Shown here: positions 1 through 7,234 of the stretch, piece by piece
Layout of the letters: every line of letters begins with the position of its first letter
Numbering within the stretch: position 1 is the first letter of the stretch
Assembly: GCF_000024725.1 (NCBI RefSeq)
Contig: NC_013960.1
Coordinates: 952,261 to 1,016,260, forward strand
Direction of reading: 5' to 3'
Source of the DNA: Nitrosococcus halophilus Nc 4
GTDB lineage: Bacteria > Pseudomonadota > Gammaproteobacteria > Nitrosococcales > Nitrosococcaceae
DNA: 64,000 nt
Made by a program: the position numbers and the translations under genes
Notes under the pieces: model-generated
What the model was told of the DNA's origin: nothing
The model's database searches: none
Seen by the model: only the letters and a program-made list of their open reading frames with translations

Positions 1-1108
1 GGTGGAGCGGGTTTTGGAGGCTGAGCTGACTGAGCACCTAGGGTACGCGCCCCATGCTCAGGAAGGTCGGGGCAGTGGCAACAGCCGCAACGGCAAGAGC
101 AAGAAGCGGGTTCAGAGCGAGGCGGGGCAATTGGAAATCGAGGTGCCACGGGACCGCAATGGGAATTTTGAGCCGCAATTGGTCAAGAAACGTCAGCGTC
201 GGCTGGAGGGCTTTGATGAGAAGGTGCTAGCGCTGTATGCCCGGGGGCTCTCGACCCGAGAGATTGAGGCGCAGCTGGAAGAGCTCTATGGGGTGGAGGT
301 CTCCCCGGCGCTGATTTCCCAGGTGACCGATGCGGTGTTGGAGGAGGTGCGGGCCTGGCAAAGCCGGCCCCTATCGGCCGTCTATCCCATCCTATATTTT
401 GATGCCTTGTTTGTGAAATCACGCCAGGAGGGCATGGTGAAAACGAAAGCAGTGTACTTAGCCCTGGGGGTCAATCTAGAGGGAGAGAAAGAGCTGTTAG
501 GGATGTGGATGAGTGAAAACGAAGGGGCTAAATTCTGGCTGTCGGTATTCAATGAGCTGAAAAACCGGGGGGTCGAGGATTGCTTTATTGCCTGCGTGGA
601 CGGGCTCAAGGGCCTGCCTGAGGCCATCGAGGCGGTGTTTCCACAGGCCCAGGTTCAGCTGTGCATCGTGCACAAGGTGCGCGGCTCGCTGAAGTATGTC
701 CCCTGGAAACAGCGCCGGGCCGTGGCGGCCGACCTGCGGGCCATCTATGGCGCCGCGACCCTGGCCGAGGCCGAACAGGCCCTAGAGCGCTTCTCAGCGC
801 GTTGGGATGAGACATGTCCGGCCATCAGCCCCAGCTGGCGGGCCGATTGGTCACGGCTGACGGTCTTCTTTGATTACCCACCCCAGATCCGGCGAGCCAT
901 TTATACCACCAACGCCATCGAATCCTTGAACTATTCACTACGAAAAGTCTTGAAAAACCGGGGCGCTTTTCCCACGGATGAAGCCATTTTCAAGGTGCTC
1001 TATCTGGCCCTGAACAATATCACCAAAAAATGGACTCAACCCATTCGGGACTGGAAGGCCGCCCTCAATCAATTCGTCATCCTCTTCGCTGAGCGGATGC
1101 CCAAGTGA
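1..1108 (+). CDS. IS256-family transposase (5' end cut by window)
   Basis: Mutator-type DDE transposase that moves its own IS by cut-and-paste or copy-out. Visible catalytic signatures are the first Asp in YFDALFVKS, the second in [11 protein letters not shown] and the Glu in TTNAIESLN near the C-terminus. It has 368 residues here; the full gene at 7296-8519 has 407, so about 39 N-terminal residues lie before the window. The only protein difference from the other copy is a Cys for Tyr in DETCPAIS. Probably functional if its 5' end is intact. Confidence 0.9.
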   Translation, partial: VERVLEAELTEHLGYAPHAQEGRGSGNSRNGKSKKRVQSEAGQLEIEVPRDRNGNFEPQLVKKRQRRLEGFDEKVLALYARGLSTREIEAQLEELYGVEVSPALISQVTDAVLEEVRAWQSRPLSAVYPILYFDALFVKSRQEGMVKTKAVYLALGVNLEGEKELLGMWMSENEGAKFWLSVFNELKNRGVEDCFIACVDGLKGLPEAIEAVFPQAQVQLCIVHKVRGSLKYVPWKQRRAVAADLRAIYGAATLAEAEQALERFSARWDETCPAISPSWRADWSRLTVFFDYPPQIRRAIYTTNAIESLNYSLRKVLKNRGAFPTDEAIFKVLYLALNNITKKWTQPIRDWKAALNQFVILFAERMPK

Positions 1109-1139
1109 AAATTAGTTACACAAAAAACTTGACACCCTC
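1..1139 (+). mobile_element. IS256-family insertion sequence, copy A (left end outside window)
   Basis: The stretch matches 7412-8550 base for base except position 816 (G here, A at 8227), so it is a recent copy of the same IS. It starts inside the transposase gene at the window edge and ends with the same right terminal repeat (through ACACCCTC at 1139) as copy B. The flank just beyond the end differs from that of copy B. The left end cannot be seen. Confidence 0.9.
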
Positions 1140-1263
1140 GGTTGCGGGTTAATCAGCGTGTTCTTGCCTGCGTGTCTGCGAATTTCTACGCCGCCGCAAC
1201 CTAAACGCTTTGCCCTTAATGTGTCCCCTGTGGAGACATTTGGGGCGTCGATAGGGAGAGATT

Positions 1264-1301
1264 ACAACTTAGGTTGTCAATATGTCAACAACTAAAGTTG
1301 T
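1264..1301 (-). promoter_or_regulatory. Early leftward promoter with two operators of the decayed element
   Basis: Two 14-bp palindromes of form ACAAC-N4-GTTGT lie at 1264-1277 and 1288-1301, centres exactly 24 bp apart. On the minus strand TTGACA (1283-1288) is followed after 16 bp by TGTAAT, a good sigma-70 promoter overlapping both palindromes. The same palindrome occurs three times at 6040-6101 beside the repressor gene, so these are inferred operators for the repressor at 5266-6027. The preceding 50 bp resembles 14930-14980 in the intact prophage, which places this as the PL equivalent. Its leftward genes have been lost next to the IS. Confidence 0.65.
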
Positions 1302-1445
1302 AAATAATTACAAATTTATTTTCTAAGGCTCCACAGCATTACCGCGATATTAGCGGGAAAGCGGGACATTAGCGGGCTCACTCCAGCCGCTGCCATATCG
1401 GAAAAGGGAAGGGGATGAGGAGGTTAGAGGGAGTATATTGCCTAT

Positions 1446-1712
1446 ATGCAATATATCGCCTACCATGATGATATGAAGACTAAATTGTTGGAGGCTGTTT
1501 GCAACAATCCCAAAGCGGTGCGGTTTGAGGATGCCTGCAAAGCTGCTGAGTATTTGGGATTTGCCCATAGGGGAGGTAAAGGCTCCCATCGTGTTTTTAA
1601 AAGGAAAGGCGAACCGGTACAGCTTAACTTCCAAAAGCGCCAAGGTTATATCCCGCCTTACCAAGCACGGCAGTTGATAGCGATGATCCAGAAATATGGA
1701 GGCGGCCTATGA
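1446..1712 (+). CDS. hicA: HicA-family mRNA interferase toxin
   Basis: HicA toxins are small double-stranded-RNA-binding-fold RNases that cleave mRNA. The protein has the family signature around GSHRVFKRKGEP, with the catalytic His in GSHR, and the typical C-terminal PYQARQLIAMIQKYG segment. It is 88 residues from ATG 1446, with GGGAG at 1430-1434 as a distant ribosome site; ATG 1473 would give 79 residues and cannot be excluded. It overlaps hicB by 4 bp, the usual translationally coupled arrangement. HicB normally neutralises it and represses the operon. Confidence 0.8.
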   Translation: MQYIAYHDDMKTKLLEAVCNNPKAVRFEDACKAAEYLGFAHRGGKGSHRVFKRKGEPVQLNFQKRQGYIPPYQARQLIAMIQKYGGGL

Positions 1713-1918
1713 AGTATTTGATTGAGATTTTCTGGAGCGAGGAGGATGAAGGTTATATCGCGGTAGTTCCTGATCTTCCGGGCTGTAGCGCCTGGGGCGC
1801 CACCCCGGAGGAAGCTATTCGAGAAATTCAGGACGCGGCTGCCGCGTGGGTTGAGGCTTGTAGGAAGTCTGGAGATTCCATACCCGAGCCTGTCACCAAA
1901 ACCAGAAATGCAGCCTAA
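1709..1918 (+). CDS. hicB: HicB-family antitoxin
   Basis: 69 residues with the HicB partial RNase-H-like fold: an N-terminal beta strand (YLIEIFWSEEDEGYIAVVP), the diagnostic VPDLPGCSAWG and an alpha-helical EEAIREIQDAAAAW. It starts inside hicA, consistent with toxin-antitoxin coupling. No C-terminal DNA-binding domain is visible at this length, so autoregulation may need another protein or may be absent. The next gene begins 15 bp downstream. Confidence 0.8.
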   Translation: MKYLIEIFWSEEDEGYIAVVPDLPGCSAWGATPEEAIREIQDAAAAWVEACRKSGDSIPEPVTKTRNAA

Positions 1919-1932
1919 TCAAAGCGTGATTT

Positions 1933-2301
1933 ATGGCCAACAAGGTTTTTATCGGCGTGGAGTCATTCGATGAAATGGCCCGCCGTGCGCGTGAAACCGC
2001 TCGGCGCATGGATGCGGGAGAGCGGGTGCCGGAGGCGGATTATTACCTGAATTTTTCGAGTGCGGCCCATCTTTTTTCCGAGCTGACTCCCGCTCGGCTT
2101 GCGCTTCTGGAGCTGTTGAAATCGGAAGGCCCCTTAACCATCTACGCCTTGGCAAAGTGTTTGGAGCGCAACTACAGCAACGTCCACGGGGATGCGCAGA
2201 AGCTGCTCAAGCATGAACTCATCGCTAAGGATGCAGAGGGGCGGCTGTATGTACCGTGGGATGAAATTCAAATTCACCTTTCATTGTGTACGGCGGCGTG
2301 A
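1933..2301 (+). CDS. HVO_A0114-type winged-helix DNA-binding protein
   Basis: 122 residues. After an N-terminal helix (SFDEMARRARETARRM) comes a winged-helix-like region, LTPARLALLELLKSEGPLTIYALAKCLER, then NYSNVHGDAQKLLKHELI and a short beta wing. This matches MarR-like proteins of the HVO_A0114 group, often the antitoxin partner of small RNase toxins. No partner toxin is next to it here, so it looks like an orphan antitoxin or a regulator. It sits in a same-strand run of antitoxin genes with spacing under 20 bp on both sides. Confidence 0.6.
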   Translation: MANKVFIGVESFDEMARRARETARRMDAGERVPEADYYLNFSSAAHLFSELTPARLALLELLKSEGPLTIYALAKCLERNYSNVHGDAQKLLKHELIAKDAEGRLYVPWDEIQIHLSLCTAA

Positions 2302-2304
2302 GGA

Positions 2305-2607
2305 ATGAACGGGAAATCAAAAAATATCGGGAGCGACTTGAAGAAAGTTGACGCTCATGCCATCCAGCCGGAGGAGTATGAGGAACTGCCGGAATTGACG
2401 GATGAGTTCTTTGATGAGGCTGACGAATACAGAGGCAATAAGCTGGTACGCGGGGGCAGGCCAAAGGCGAAGAACCGCAAGATATTATTGTCGATACGGT
2501 ATAGCCCAGAGGTGGTTGAATACTTCCGATCCACCGGCGAAGGCTGGCAGGCCCGCATGGATGAGGCTTTAAAGGAATGGATTAAGGAGCACCGCTCGGA
2601 GCGATGA
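2305..2607 (+). CDS. BrnA-like antitoxin, orphan
   Basis: 100 residues. An acidic N-terminal half (EEYEELPELTDEFFDEADEY) is followed by the BrnA ribbon-helix-helix end, KILLSIRYSPEVVEYFRST then GWQARMDEALKEWIKEH. BrnA antitoxins bind BrnT and repress their operon. No brnT precedes it, unlike the complete pair at 15174-15759, so it is orphaned. It overlaps the next gene by 4 bp, suggesting that the two are translated together. Confidence 0.7.
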   Translation: MNGKSKNIGSDLKKVDAHAIQPEEYEELPELTDEFFDEADEYRGNKLVRGGRPKAKNRKILLSIRYSPEVVEYFRSTGEGWQARMDEALKEWIKEHRSER

Positions 2608-2852
2608 AAGCCTCTGATTTTGACAGGAAGTTCAATGAGGGCAAGGATGTAACTGAGTTCCTTGATTTAGAAAAGGCCTGCCGCCCAGGGCTTGAGGCAA
2701 GGCGCGCCAACGTGGATTTCCCCGCCTGGATGGTGCAATTGCTTGATAGGGAAGCGCGCCGCCTCGGAGTCACACGCCAAGCGTTGATTAAGCTCTGGCT
2801 GGCAGACAAACTTGATCAAAGTTCCAGGAGAGATGCACTAACGCAGCGCTGA
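2604..2852 (+). CDS. CopG/RHH-type antitoxin-like protein, orphan
   Basis: 82 residues. The C-terminal half reads as a ribbon-helix-helix domain: VDFPAWMVQLLDREARRLGVTRQALIKLWLADKL, typical of antitoxins that bind operator DNA as dimers. The N-terminal part (FDRKFNEGKDVTEFLDLEKA) matches the toxin-binding segment of CopG/BrnA-type antitoxins. No toxin gene is adjacent. Start ATG lies in the stop of the preceding gene (ATGA overlap). Confidence 0.6.
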   Translation: MKASDFDRKFNEGKDVTEFLDLEKACRPGLEARRANVDFPAWMVQLLDREARRLGVTRQALIKLWLADKLDQSSRRDALTQR

Positions 2853-2868
2853 AGAGGAACGGCGGTAG

Positions 2869-3069
2869 TTGATTGCGGTGGATCACTATATCGAGGTGAG
2901 TAAGAAGCGCGGCGTTCCGGCGCAAAAACCTTATTCCTGCAAACTGATCCTTCGCATGCCGCCAGAAGTTCACGCGCGCTGCGCCATGATGGCCGAGGCC
3001 AATGGGAAGAGTCTCAATCAGTGGGTGGTGGAGGTGCTGGAGCAGGAGGTTTCAGCGCCAGTGGATTAG
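2869..3069 (+). CDS. HicB-type RHH antitoxin, N-terminally shortened
   Basis: 66 residues, TTG start at 2869 (GTG 2878 also possible). The C-terminal segment (KLILRMPPEVHARCAMMAEA followed by GKSLNQWVVEVLEQEV) is the Arc-like ribbon-helix-helix half of longer HicB antitoxins. The N-terminal HicB fold is missing, so this is either a minimal RHH repressor or the surviving 3' part of a longer gene. It closes the antitoxin run; the next genes are on the other strand. Confidence 0.5.
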   Translation: MIAVDHYIEVSKKRGVPAQKPYSCKLILRMPPEVHARCAMMAEANGKSLNQWVVEVLEQEVSAPVD

Positions 3070-3127
3070 TAAGCAAACGCCAGAAAGGTGCAAAAAGGCC
3101 TGCTCAGGGTGGGCTAGGAATAGTCTT

Positions 3128-4279
3128 TTACGACTCAAACAAATCCCTATTAGGGGATAGAATTCTAAATCCGCTATTATTTATGAGTTTTGCACTTCTA
3201 GGGGATATATGTAGGTCTCCACGACATTCTACTAATTGCCTATTTTCGTGCGCATGGATAGCGTTCAGATAATCATCTCCAGATAATTCAAACGTAATAT
3301 TCCGCTTTTTCTCATTTTCTAGTTCAGTTACCGTAACCAGTCCAGATTCGCTGTTCTCATCGCGTTCTAATTTCTTAACTATACCAAGAATCTTGGTGTC
3401 TTGTAGTATATAATTATCCTTGAAATATTCGGAAGCTTCTTCCAAATAAGGTATATAATCAGAGGAAAATGAATGCTCTAATTTTATTTTATCGATGCTC
3501 TTCTCGGCTTTTGAGAGGGATATAGAGATAGAGAAATTACGAGCTTTGGTTTCTCCACTTAGGCCTATAAGGGCATCGCAAAAATTTGCGCTTACACCTT
3601 GCTCAACGGCCTTATCGAAAACAAACAAGCTCGATTTTCTCCTGTACTCTTCTACGGAATATGAAATCGCTTCTAAGCTTTTTGCTAGAGTATTCATAAC
3701 TGCGCGCGCAAAAGATACTCTCTCTAATAACTCTGACTGGGCTTCTTTATTTTGTAGTATCGGGGAAATTAAGTTAATTATATAGCTGCCTGCTTCAGTT
3801 TGCCCGAGCCTTACATTCCTTATATGATCTTTCGCTTTCTGAGGATAATACCCAGAGAAAAGTTTTTTCTTTGAAAGAGTTGAAAGTGTCACTGACGTAA
3901 TTAGAGCTTGTGCCTTTTTAATTAGCAATACTCCATCTTCTATGGGAATTGAGCCGTCTTTAACATCAGTATGGACAACTCGTATCTGTACGAGGTCGGC
4001 ATAGAAATTTGCAACGTCCTTTAATACATCGTCATAAGATCTTTCTTCGAAGTGAGAAAGTATATGAATTATATCCCAGACACGTTTCTTGTAATCCTTG
4101 AGATATTGCGCTTCTGGCTGAACCACCTCGAAATTTGTATATTTGGCTTCTGTTCTGTGCCAAATCGATGCAATCTCTCCTATTGAGCCTTCCTCTATCC
4201 ATCCATTGGATACCAAGTAGCCTCGGATTTGGTCCGGCGTAATTGCTTCAATACGCTTCAAGAGGGTAGAGTTGCTCAT
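3128..4279 (-). CDS. Unknown 383-residue protein paired with a DUF4365 gene
   Basis: I do not recognise the family. The protein is mostly helical (residues about 60-230), with an N-terminal region TPDQIRGYLVSNGWIEEGSI and a C-terminal beta-rich part around ITFELSGDDYLNAIHAHENR ending in SPRSAKLINNSGFRILSP. No membrane segment or nuclease motif is apparent. The start overlaps the stop of the DUF4365 gene by 4 bp, so the two are co-translated. The pair is much more AT-rich than flanking genes, suggesting separate acquisition. Position inside a phage immunity region suggests a defence or host-interference role, which is inference. Confidence 0.6.
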   Translation of the reverse strand: MSNSTLLKRIEAITPDQIRGYLVSNGWIEEGSIGEIASIWHRTEAKYTNFEVVQPEAQYLKDYKKRVWDIIHILSHFEERSYDDVLKDVANFYADLVQIRVVHTDVKDGSIPIEDGVLLIKKAQALITSVTLSTLSKKKLFSGYYPQKAKDHIRNVRLGQTEAGSYIINLISPILQNKEAQSELLERVSFARAVMNTLAKSLEAISYSVEEYRRKSSLFVFDKAVEQGVSANFCDALIGLSGETKARNFSISISLSKAEKSIDKIKLEHSFSSDYIPYLEEASEYFKDNYILQDTKILGIVKKLERDENSESGLVTVTELENEKKRNITFELSGDDYLNAIHAHENRQLVECRGDLHISPRSAKLINNSGFRILSPNRDLFES

Positions 4280-4773
4280 AAGTACTCACCCTTGCTAGCA
4301 AGGGTCATAAGTTCCACTAAAGTCTCTTTTGTCAGCCTTTGCTTTAGCGGAATATCAACGGTGACTTTTGTTTTATTATAGGTTTTAGGATGATTTCTGA
4401 TAGATACCCAGTAACATGAGTTTCTCAAGATTAACTCTTCATCCTTGTATTCTACCCAGTCCTGTACATTTTCTGGAATGACTAAGACGGCTAAGTATCT
4501 GGGACATAGAACATTATCTCCACGGAGATCATTATAGTTCTTTAGGGACAATGGAAATTTAATAACGTTACCGTTCAGCAGATCACGGGAGGTGCACTTT
4601 AGTTGTAATTCAATTTTCGGGTTTCTGAGTATTCCTTTGAAATCTTTCCCTATAAGCTCTAAGTCGATGCTGTCATCGTCTACAGATGGATGAGCATTAT
4701 TAAGGCCTGCTTGAGCTGCGATAGCCTTTATATAAGCCACACTAAATTGTTCTTTTTGTTGAGCAAGATCCAT
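4276..4773 (-). CDS. DUF4365 protein, PD-(D/E)XK-like nuclease fold
   Basis: 165 residues. The DUF4365 family is thought to have a restriction-endonuclease-like fold. The plausible active-site pattern is Asp in DDDSIDLELIG followed by Glu-x-Gln-x-Lys-like IELQLKCTS. Later segments (YLAVLVIPENVQDWVEY, CYWVSIRNHPKTYNKTKVTVDI) fit the family. It is first in a two-gene leftward operon with the unknown 383-residue protein. Likely a DNA-targeting effector with the partner as sensor or regulator; this is inference. AT-rich composition marks it as cargo. Confidence 0.65.
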   Translation of the reverse strand: MDLAQQKEQFSVAYIKAIAAQAGLNNAHPSVDDDSIDLELIGKDFKGILRNPKIELQLKCTSRDLLNGNVIKFPLSLKNYNDLRGDNVLCPRYLAVLVIPENVQDWVEYKDEELILRNSCYWVSIRNHPKTYNKTKVTVDIPLKQRLTKETLVELMTLASKGEYL

Positions 4774-5036
4774 ACTAAGCTATCTACATTTTTAAATCTC
4801 AGTGCTATAAAGTGAAAGCTCCTTTATATTTTTCTTAAACAGCGGGCAAATCTTAGCGGTTAGTGGCCGTATCGTCTTAGCCTAGAGGTTCTTTAGGATT
4901 CTGAATAAACTGTCCAGAGCGCAATCGCATGCGGTGGGGAGGTGGATGTTTTCTAATACCCCCATCCCTTAGCCTGTTCTTGTTACTCCTCACCACCTGT
5001 CCTCGGCATCTTTATAGATGCTGAATGCCCCCCGAC

Positions 5037-5264
5037 TCAATACCTCCGCGTTTTGGCGCGGGCGAGAAGATCCTCACTCAAACCTTGCATAACCCCCATA
5101 GTGAAGTAGGGATCTTGGGCGGAATGCCCCGAGAATCCTTTGATGGGGCGGCGGCCCCGAAGAATACCCACGAATGCCACGCCAATAAGCTGCCCCTCAC
5201 GGGCTCTGCCAAGCAAGTCCTCCAGGGTTTTAATTGTCCCCTGTGACGTGAGATGGCCGTCCAT
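5037..5264 (-). CDS. Small conserved prophage protein beside repressor
   Basis: 75 residues, unknown function. It is clearly paralogous to the protein at 15949-16182: both contain GQLIGVAFVG followed by RGRR and KG(F/W)SG...QDP(Y/H)F. It follows the repressor with a 1-bp gap in both elements, so it probably belongs to the repressor operon and is expressed in the lysogen. Not an HTH protein by eye. Confidence 0.65.
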   Translation of the reverse strand: MDGHLTSQGTIKTLEDLLGRAREGQLIGVAFVGILRGRRPIKGFSGHSAQDPYFTMGVMQGLSEDLLARAKTRRY

Positions 5265-5265
5265 G

Positions 5266-6027
5266 TCAGGGTTCCTTATCCTTTTTTTTATTCTTCTCCT
5301 TTTCCTGTCTGGCCAAGAAATCAGCCAACGACTCCCCAGGTTCCATAATCACCGCCTCATCATCTCGCCTATCCAGCCCGCTCCTGCGCTCGAAGTCCAC
5401 TTCGTGGACGTTTTGCCGGCGGTCCCTGCCGCTGCGGCGTTCTTTGTGCGGTAAGGGGTAGATGGCCTCTTCCTTGACTCCTAGGAGGGTCAGGATGGCT
5501 TGAACCTTCTCGGGCGGGGCATCAATGATCGATTCAATGGCCCTAATCTTTTCTGGTGAGGCCGAGGCAATAAGCCGAGATAGTCGTAGTACGTATTCTG
5601 GGGTCTCCTCTTTTTTTGAGCGCGGACCCCCAGAAGAGAGTTCCTCAACAGTTACGCCGAAAACCCTAGCCAGTTCCATTAAGTACCGGGGTTGTTTAAC
5701 GGTTCCATCTTCAAGCTGCTGAATATTCTGAGGTTTCACTTTTACACGACGAGCCAGCTCTGACTGGCTCCAGCCTTGCTCCTCGCGCAACCGTTTCACT
5801 GTATCAGCAATATATTCTCCTAGGCGCATAGGTTCCTCTCCAGAGTCCAGCCACTCCGATCTTACCCCTAACGCTTTGGCAAGCGAGACAATATCTGAGG
5901 TTTCGGATGCACGCCCGACTTCCAGCTTTGAAATCATTTGCTGTTTGACGCCAGAGGTCTCTGCTAGCTGCCTCTGCGTCATATTCGCTTCCAGCCTGGC
6001 TTTCTTTAAACGCTCACCTAGGTTCAT
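5266..6027 (-). CDS. CI-type repressor with two HTH-XRE domains (decayed element)
   Basis: 253 residues from ATG 6027. It has two tandem XRE helix-turn-helix domains: residues about 1-60 (RLKKARLEANMTQRQLAETS) and about 65-125 (RLREEQGWSQSELARRVKV). The C-terminal part is highly charged, with the paired motif ERRSGRDRR and FERRSGLDRR, also found in the other repressor at 16166-16771. No LexA-like peptidase domain is visible. It is divergent from a Cro-like gene with three operators between them. Longer reading to 6528 overlaps the cro gene and is unlikely. Confidence 0.8.
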   Translation of the reverse strand: MNLGERLKKARLEANMTQRQLAETSGVKQQMISKLEVGRASETSDIVSLAKALGVRSEWLDSGEEPMRLGEYIADTVKRLREEQGWSQSELARRVKVKPQNIQQLEDGTVKQPRYLMELARVFGVTVEELSSGGPRSKKEETPEYVLRLSRLIASASPEKIRAIESIIDAPPEKVQAILTLLGVKEEAIYPLPHKERRSGRDRRQNVHEVDFERRSGLDRRDDEAVIMEPGESLADFLARQEKEKNKKKDKEP

Positions 6028-6039
6028 GCCAGGCAAATT

Positions 6040-6106
6040 ACAACTTGTGTTGTAACCATTCAAACATCTATAGTTGTTGACATTAAGACAACTCAGGTTG
6101 TATAAA
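6040..6106. promoter_or_regulatory. Three repressor operators and rightward early promoter
   Basis: Palindromes of form ACAAC-N4-GTTGT lie at 6040-6053, 6064-6077 (one mismatch in the left half) and 6088-6101; centres are exactly 24 bp apart. On the plus strand TTGACA (6077-6082) and TATAAA (6101-6106) with an 18-bp spacer form a strong promoter for the cro-like gene; the rightmost operator lies between the two boxes. Layout equals a lambda OR region, with leftward repressor transcription from the other side. Confidence 0.7.
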
Positions 6107-6112
6107 TTGGGC

Positions 6113-6358
6113 ATGGCTAATCGACCTGTATTAATTCCATCACTACAAAGAGCAGTTGAAATCGTCGGCGGACAAGTTGAGCTGGCAAAACGCTTGGGCG
6201 TTACGCAACAGCGTATTTGGAACTGGTTGTACCGGGACAAGTGCCAGCGAATTCCCGCTGAATACGTGCTTCCCATTGAGTGCGCCACTAATGGTCGTGT
6301 CACCCGGTACGAACTGCGGCCCGACATCTTCGGGGAAAGGGAAGAGGCTGCCGCATGA
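6113..6358 (+). CDS. Cro/YdaS-like HTH regulator (decayed element)
   Basis: 81 residues from ATG 6113 (an upstream in-frame ATG at 6074 lies inside the operator region). The HTH is VGGQVELAKRLGVTQQRIWN, typical of YdaS/Cro-like proteins, followed by IPAEYVLPIECATNGRVTRY and ELRPDIFG. This last block is identical in kind to the Cro-like protein at 16857-17075. Expected to oppose the divergent repressor at shared operators. It overlaps the next gene by 4 bp. Confidence 0.7.
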   Translation: MANRPVLIPSLQRAVEIVGGQVELAKRLGVTQQRIWNWLYRDKCQRIPAEYVLPIECATNGRVTRYELRPDIFGEREEAAA

Positions 6359-6543
6359 CCCCCACCTGCCTCCATGCCAAGCCTTGGCTCGTTCACGGTG
6401 GAATCTCCGTCGAATGCCTGGCCAAAGGCGAGCGAGGTTATGCCTGGGACATTGAGCGGCAGTGCGGGCAGTTTGAAAGGAAGGCATCGCCATCTCCTGA
6501 AAAATCGTTTGGCAGGAGTAAAGCCCATGGATTTAGGGAATGA
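6355..6543 (+). CDS. Small conserved prophage protein, zinc-site partly lost
   Basis: 62 residues, unknown function. It shares AKPW(L/F)VHGGISVECLAKGE and GYAWDIERQCGQFERK with the protein at 17072-17269. The paralogue begins CQHCLHA, giving four cysteines suited to a metal site; here the first pair is reduced to CLHA. It overlaps both neighbours by 4 bp, so it is part of the cro operon. Confidence 0.6.
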   Translation: MTPTCLHAKPWLVHGGISVECLAKGERGYAWDIERQCGQFERKASPSPEKSFGRSKAHGFRE

Positions 6544-6812
6544 CAGGGAATCAGAGGGGATTTATCACCGAGTCCGACCTGCTGCGTCGCATTGCCGTGA
6601 CACACCAGAACGCCATTTCGGAGCAGACGGGCCTGAGCACCACTCAGGTCAATCGGATCGTGTCCGGGAAAGCGGGAATCTCCCTAGGCAAGGTGGTGCT
6701 TTTTCTCTACGCCCTAGGCTACGAGGTCATCGAGAGGGAAGGGGAAATGATCAGTGTGCCCAGGGAGGAATACGAGGCCATGCGCACCTTGGCGCGGAAG
6801 GCGCTCGGATGA
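6540..6812 (+). CDS. CII-like phage transcription activator (decayed element)
   Basis: 90 residues. The HTH region LLRRIAVTHQNAISEQTGLS followed by TTQVNRIVSGKAGISLGKVV matches lambda CII-type regulators, which activate repressor establishment. C-terminal VPREEYEAMRTLARKALG is almost identical to the relative at 17266-17538. Third gene of the early rightward operon; downstream homology with the intact prophage continues until the MITE at 6891. Confidence 0.65.
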   Translation: MTGNQRGFITESDLLRRIAVTHQNAISEQTGLSTTQVNRIVSGKAGISLGKVVLFLYALGYEVIEREGEMISVPREEYEAMRTLARKALG

Positions 6813-6890
6813 ACAGATTACAACACCGCCATAGCCTTGGGGCGGCAATGCCGAGGCGTGCCACCGGGACCGTTTGGGCCTGGCGCCTTC

Positions 6891-6986
6891 TAATACCAAT
6901 TTCATGTAATTTTGCACTGTATAGGTCTAATTTAAACAAACACTTACAACCTTAATAAATTGCATTCTTTTGTCAAATTGGTATAA
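6891..6986. mobile_element. MITE-like element with TACCAATTT ends and TAA duplication
   Basis: A 90-bp AT-rich insert (6894-6983) starts TACCAATTT and ends AAATTGGTA, flanked on both sides by TAA. No coding capacity. It splits a hairpin (GGCCTGG before it, CCAGGCC after it) corresponding to the terminator at 17602-17635 of the related prophage. A 3-bp TNA duplication is typical of IS5-family movement, so a non-autonomous IS5-type MITE is the best guess. A further TACCAATTT sits at 7215-7223. Confidence 0.6.
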
Positions 6987-7008
6987 CCAGGCCGGAGGGT
7001 GGCGATAG

Positions 7009-7233
7009 GTGAAAGCGCTCATTGAGAAAGATTATGAAGGGCTCCTGGTGCAATTCACCGGAGAAGGGTGGTTCAATGCGACGGCTGTTGCTGAGAGATA
7101 CGGGAAAAGACCGAACGATTGGCTTGTGTTGGTCTCGACACAAGAATATATAGCGGCGATTTGTGAACACCATAAAGTGAGCCGAACTCACTTTATTAAA
7201 ACGAAAAGAGGAAATACCAATTTTTCTGGGTAA
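7009..7233 (+). pseudogene. KilA-N domain gene truncated by insertion elements
   Basis: GTG start. 74 residues containing the first two-thirds of a KilA-N DNA-binding domain (GLLVQFTGEGWFNATAVAER, then W..L..T.EYI and HFIKTKRGN). KilA-N proteins of phages are typically antirepressors. The reading frame departs from the family after KRGN, where a TACCAATTT end begins at 7215, and stops at the left edge of IS256 copy B. Its 3' part is not found beyond the IS. Confidence 0.65.
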
Positions 7234-7234
7234 T

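Noticed and set aside
6374-6955. 193-codon frame in the left immunity region
   Set aside because: Shadow of the three overlapping small genes; its counterpart at 17100-17474 is likewise a shadow.
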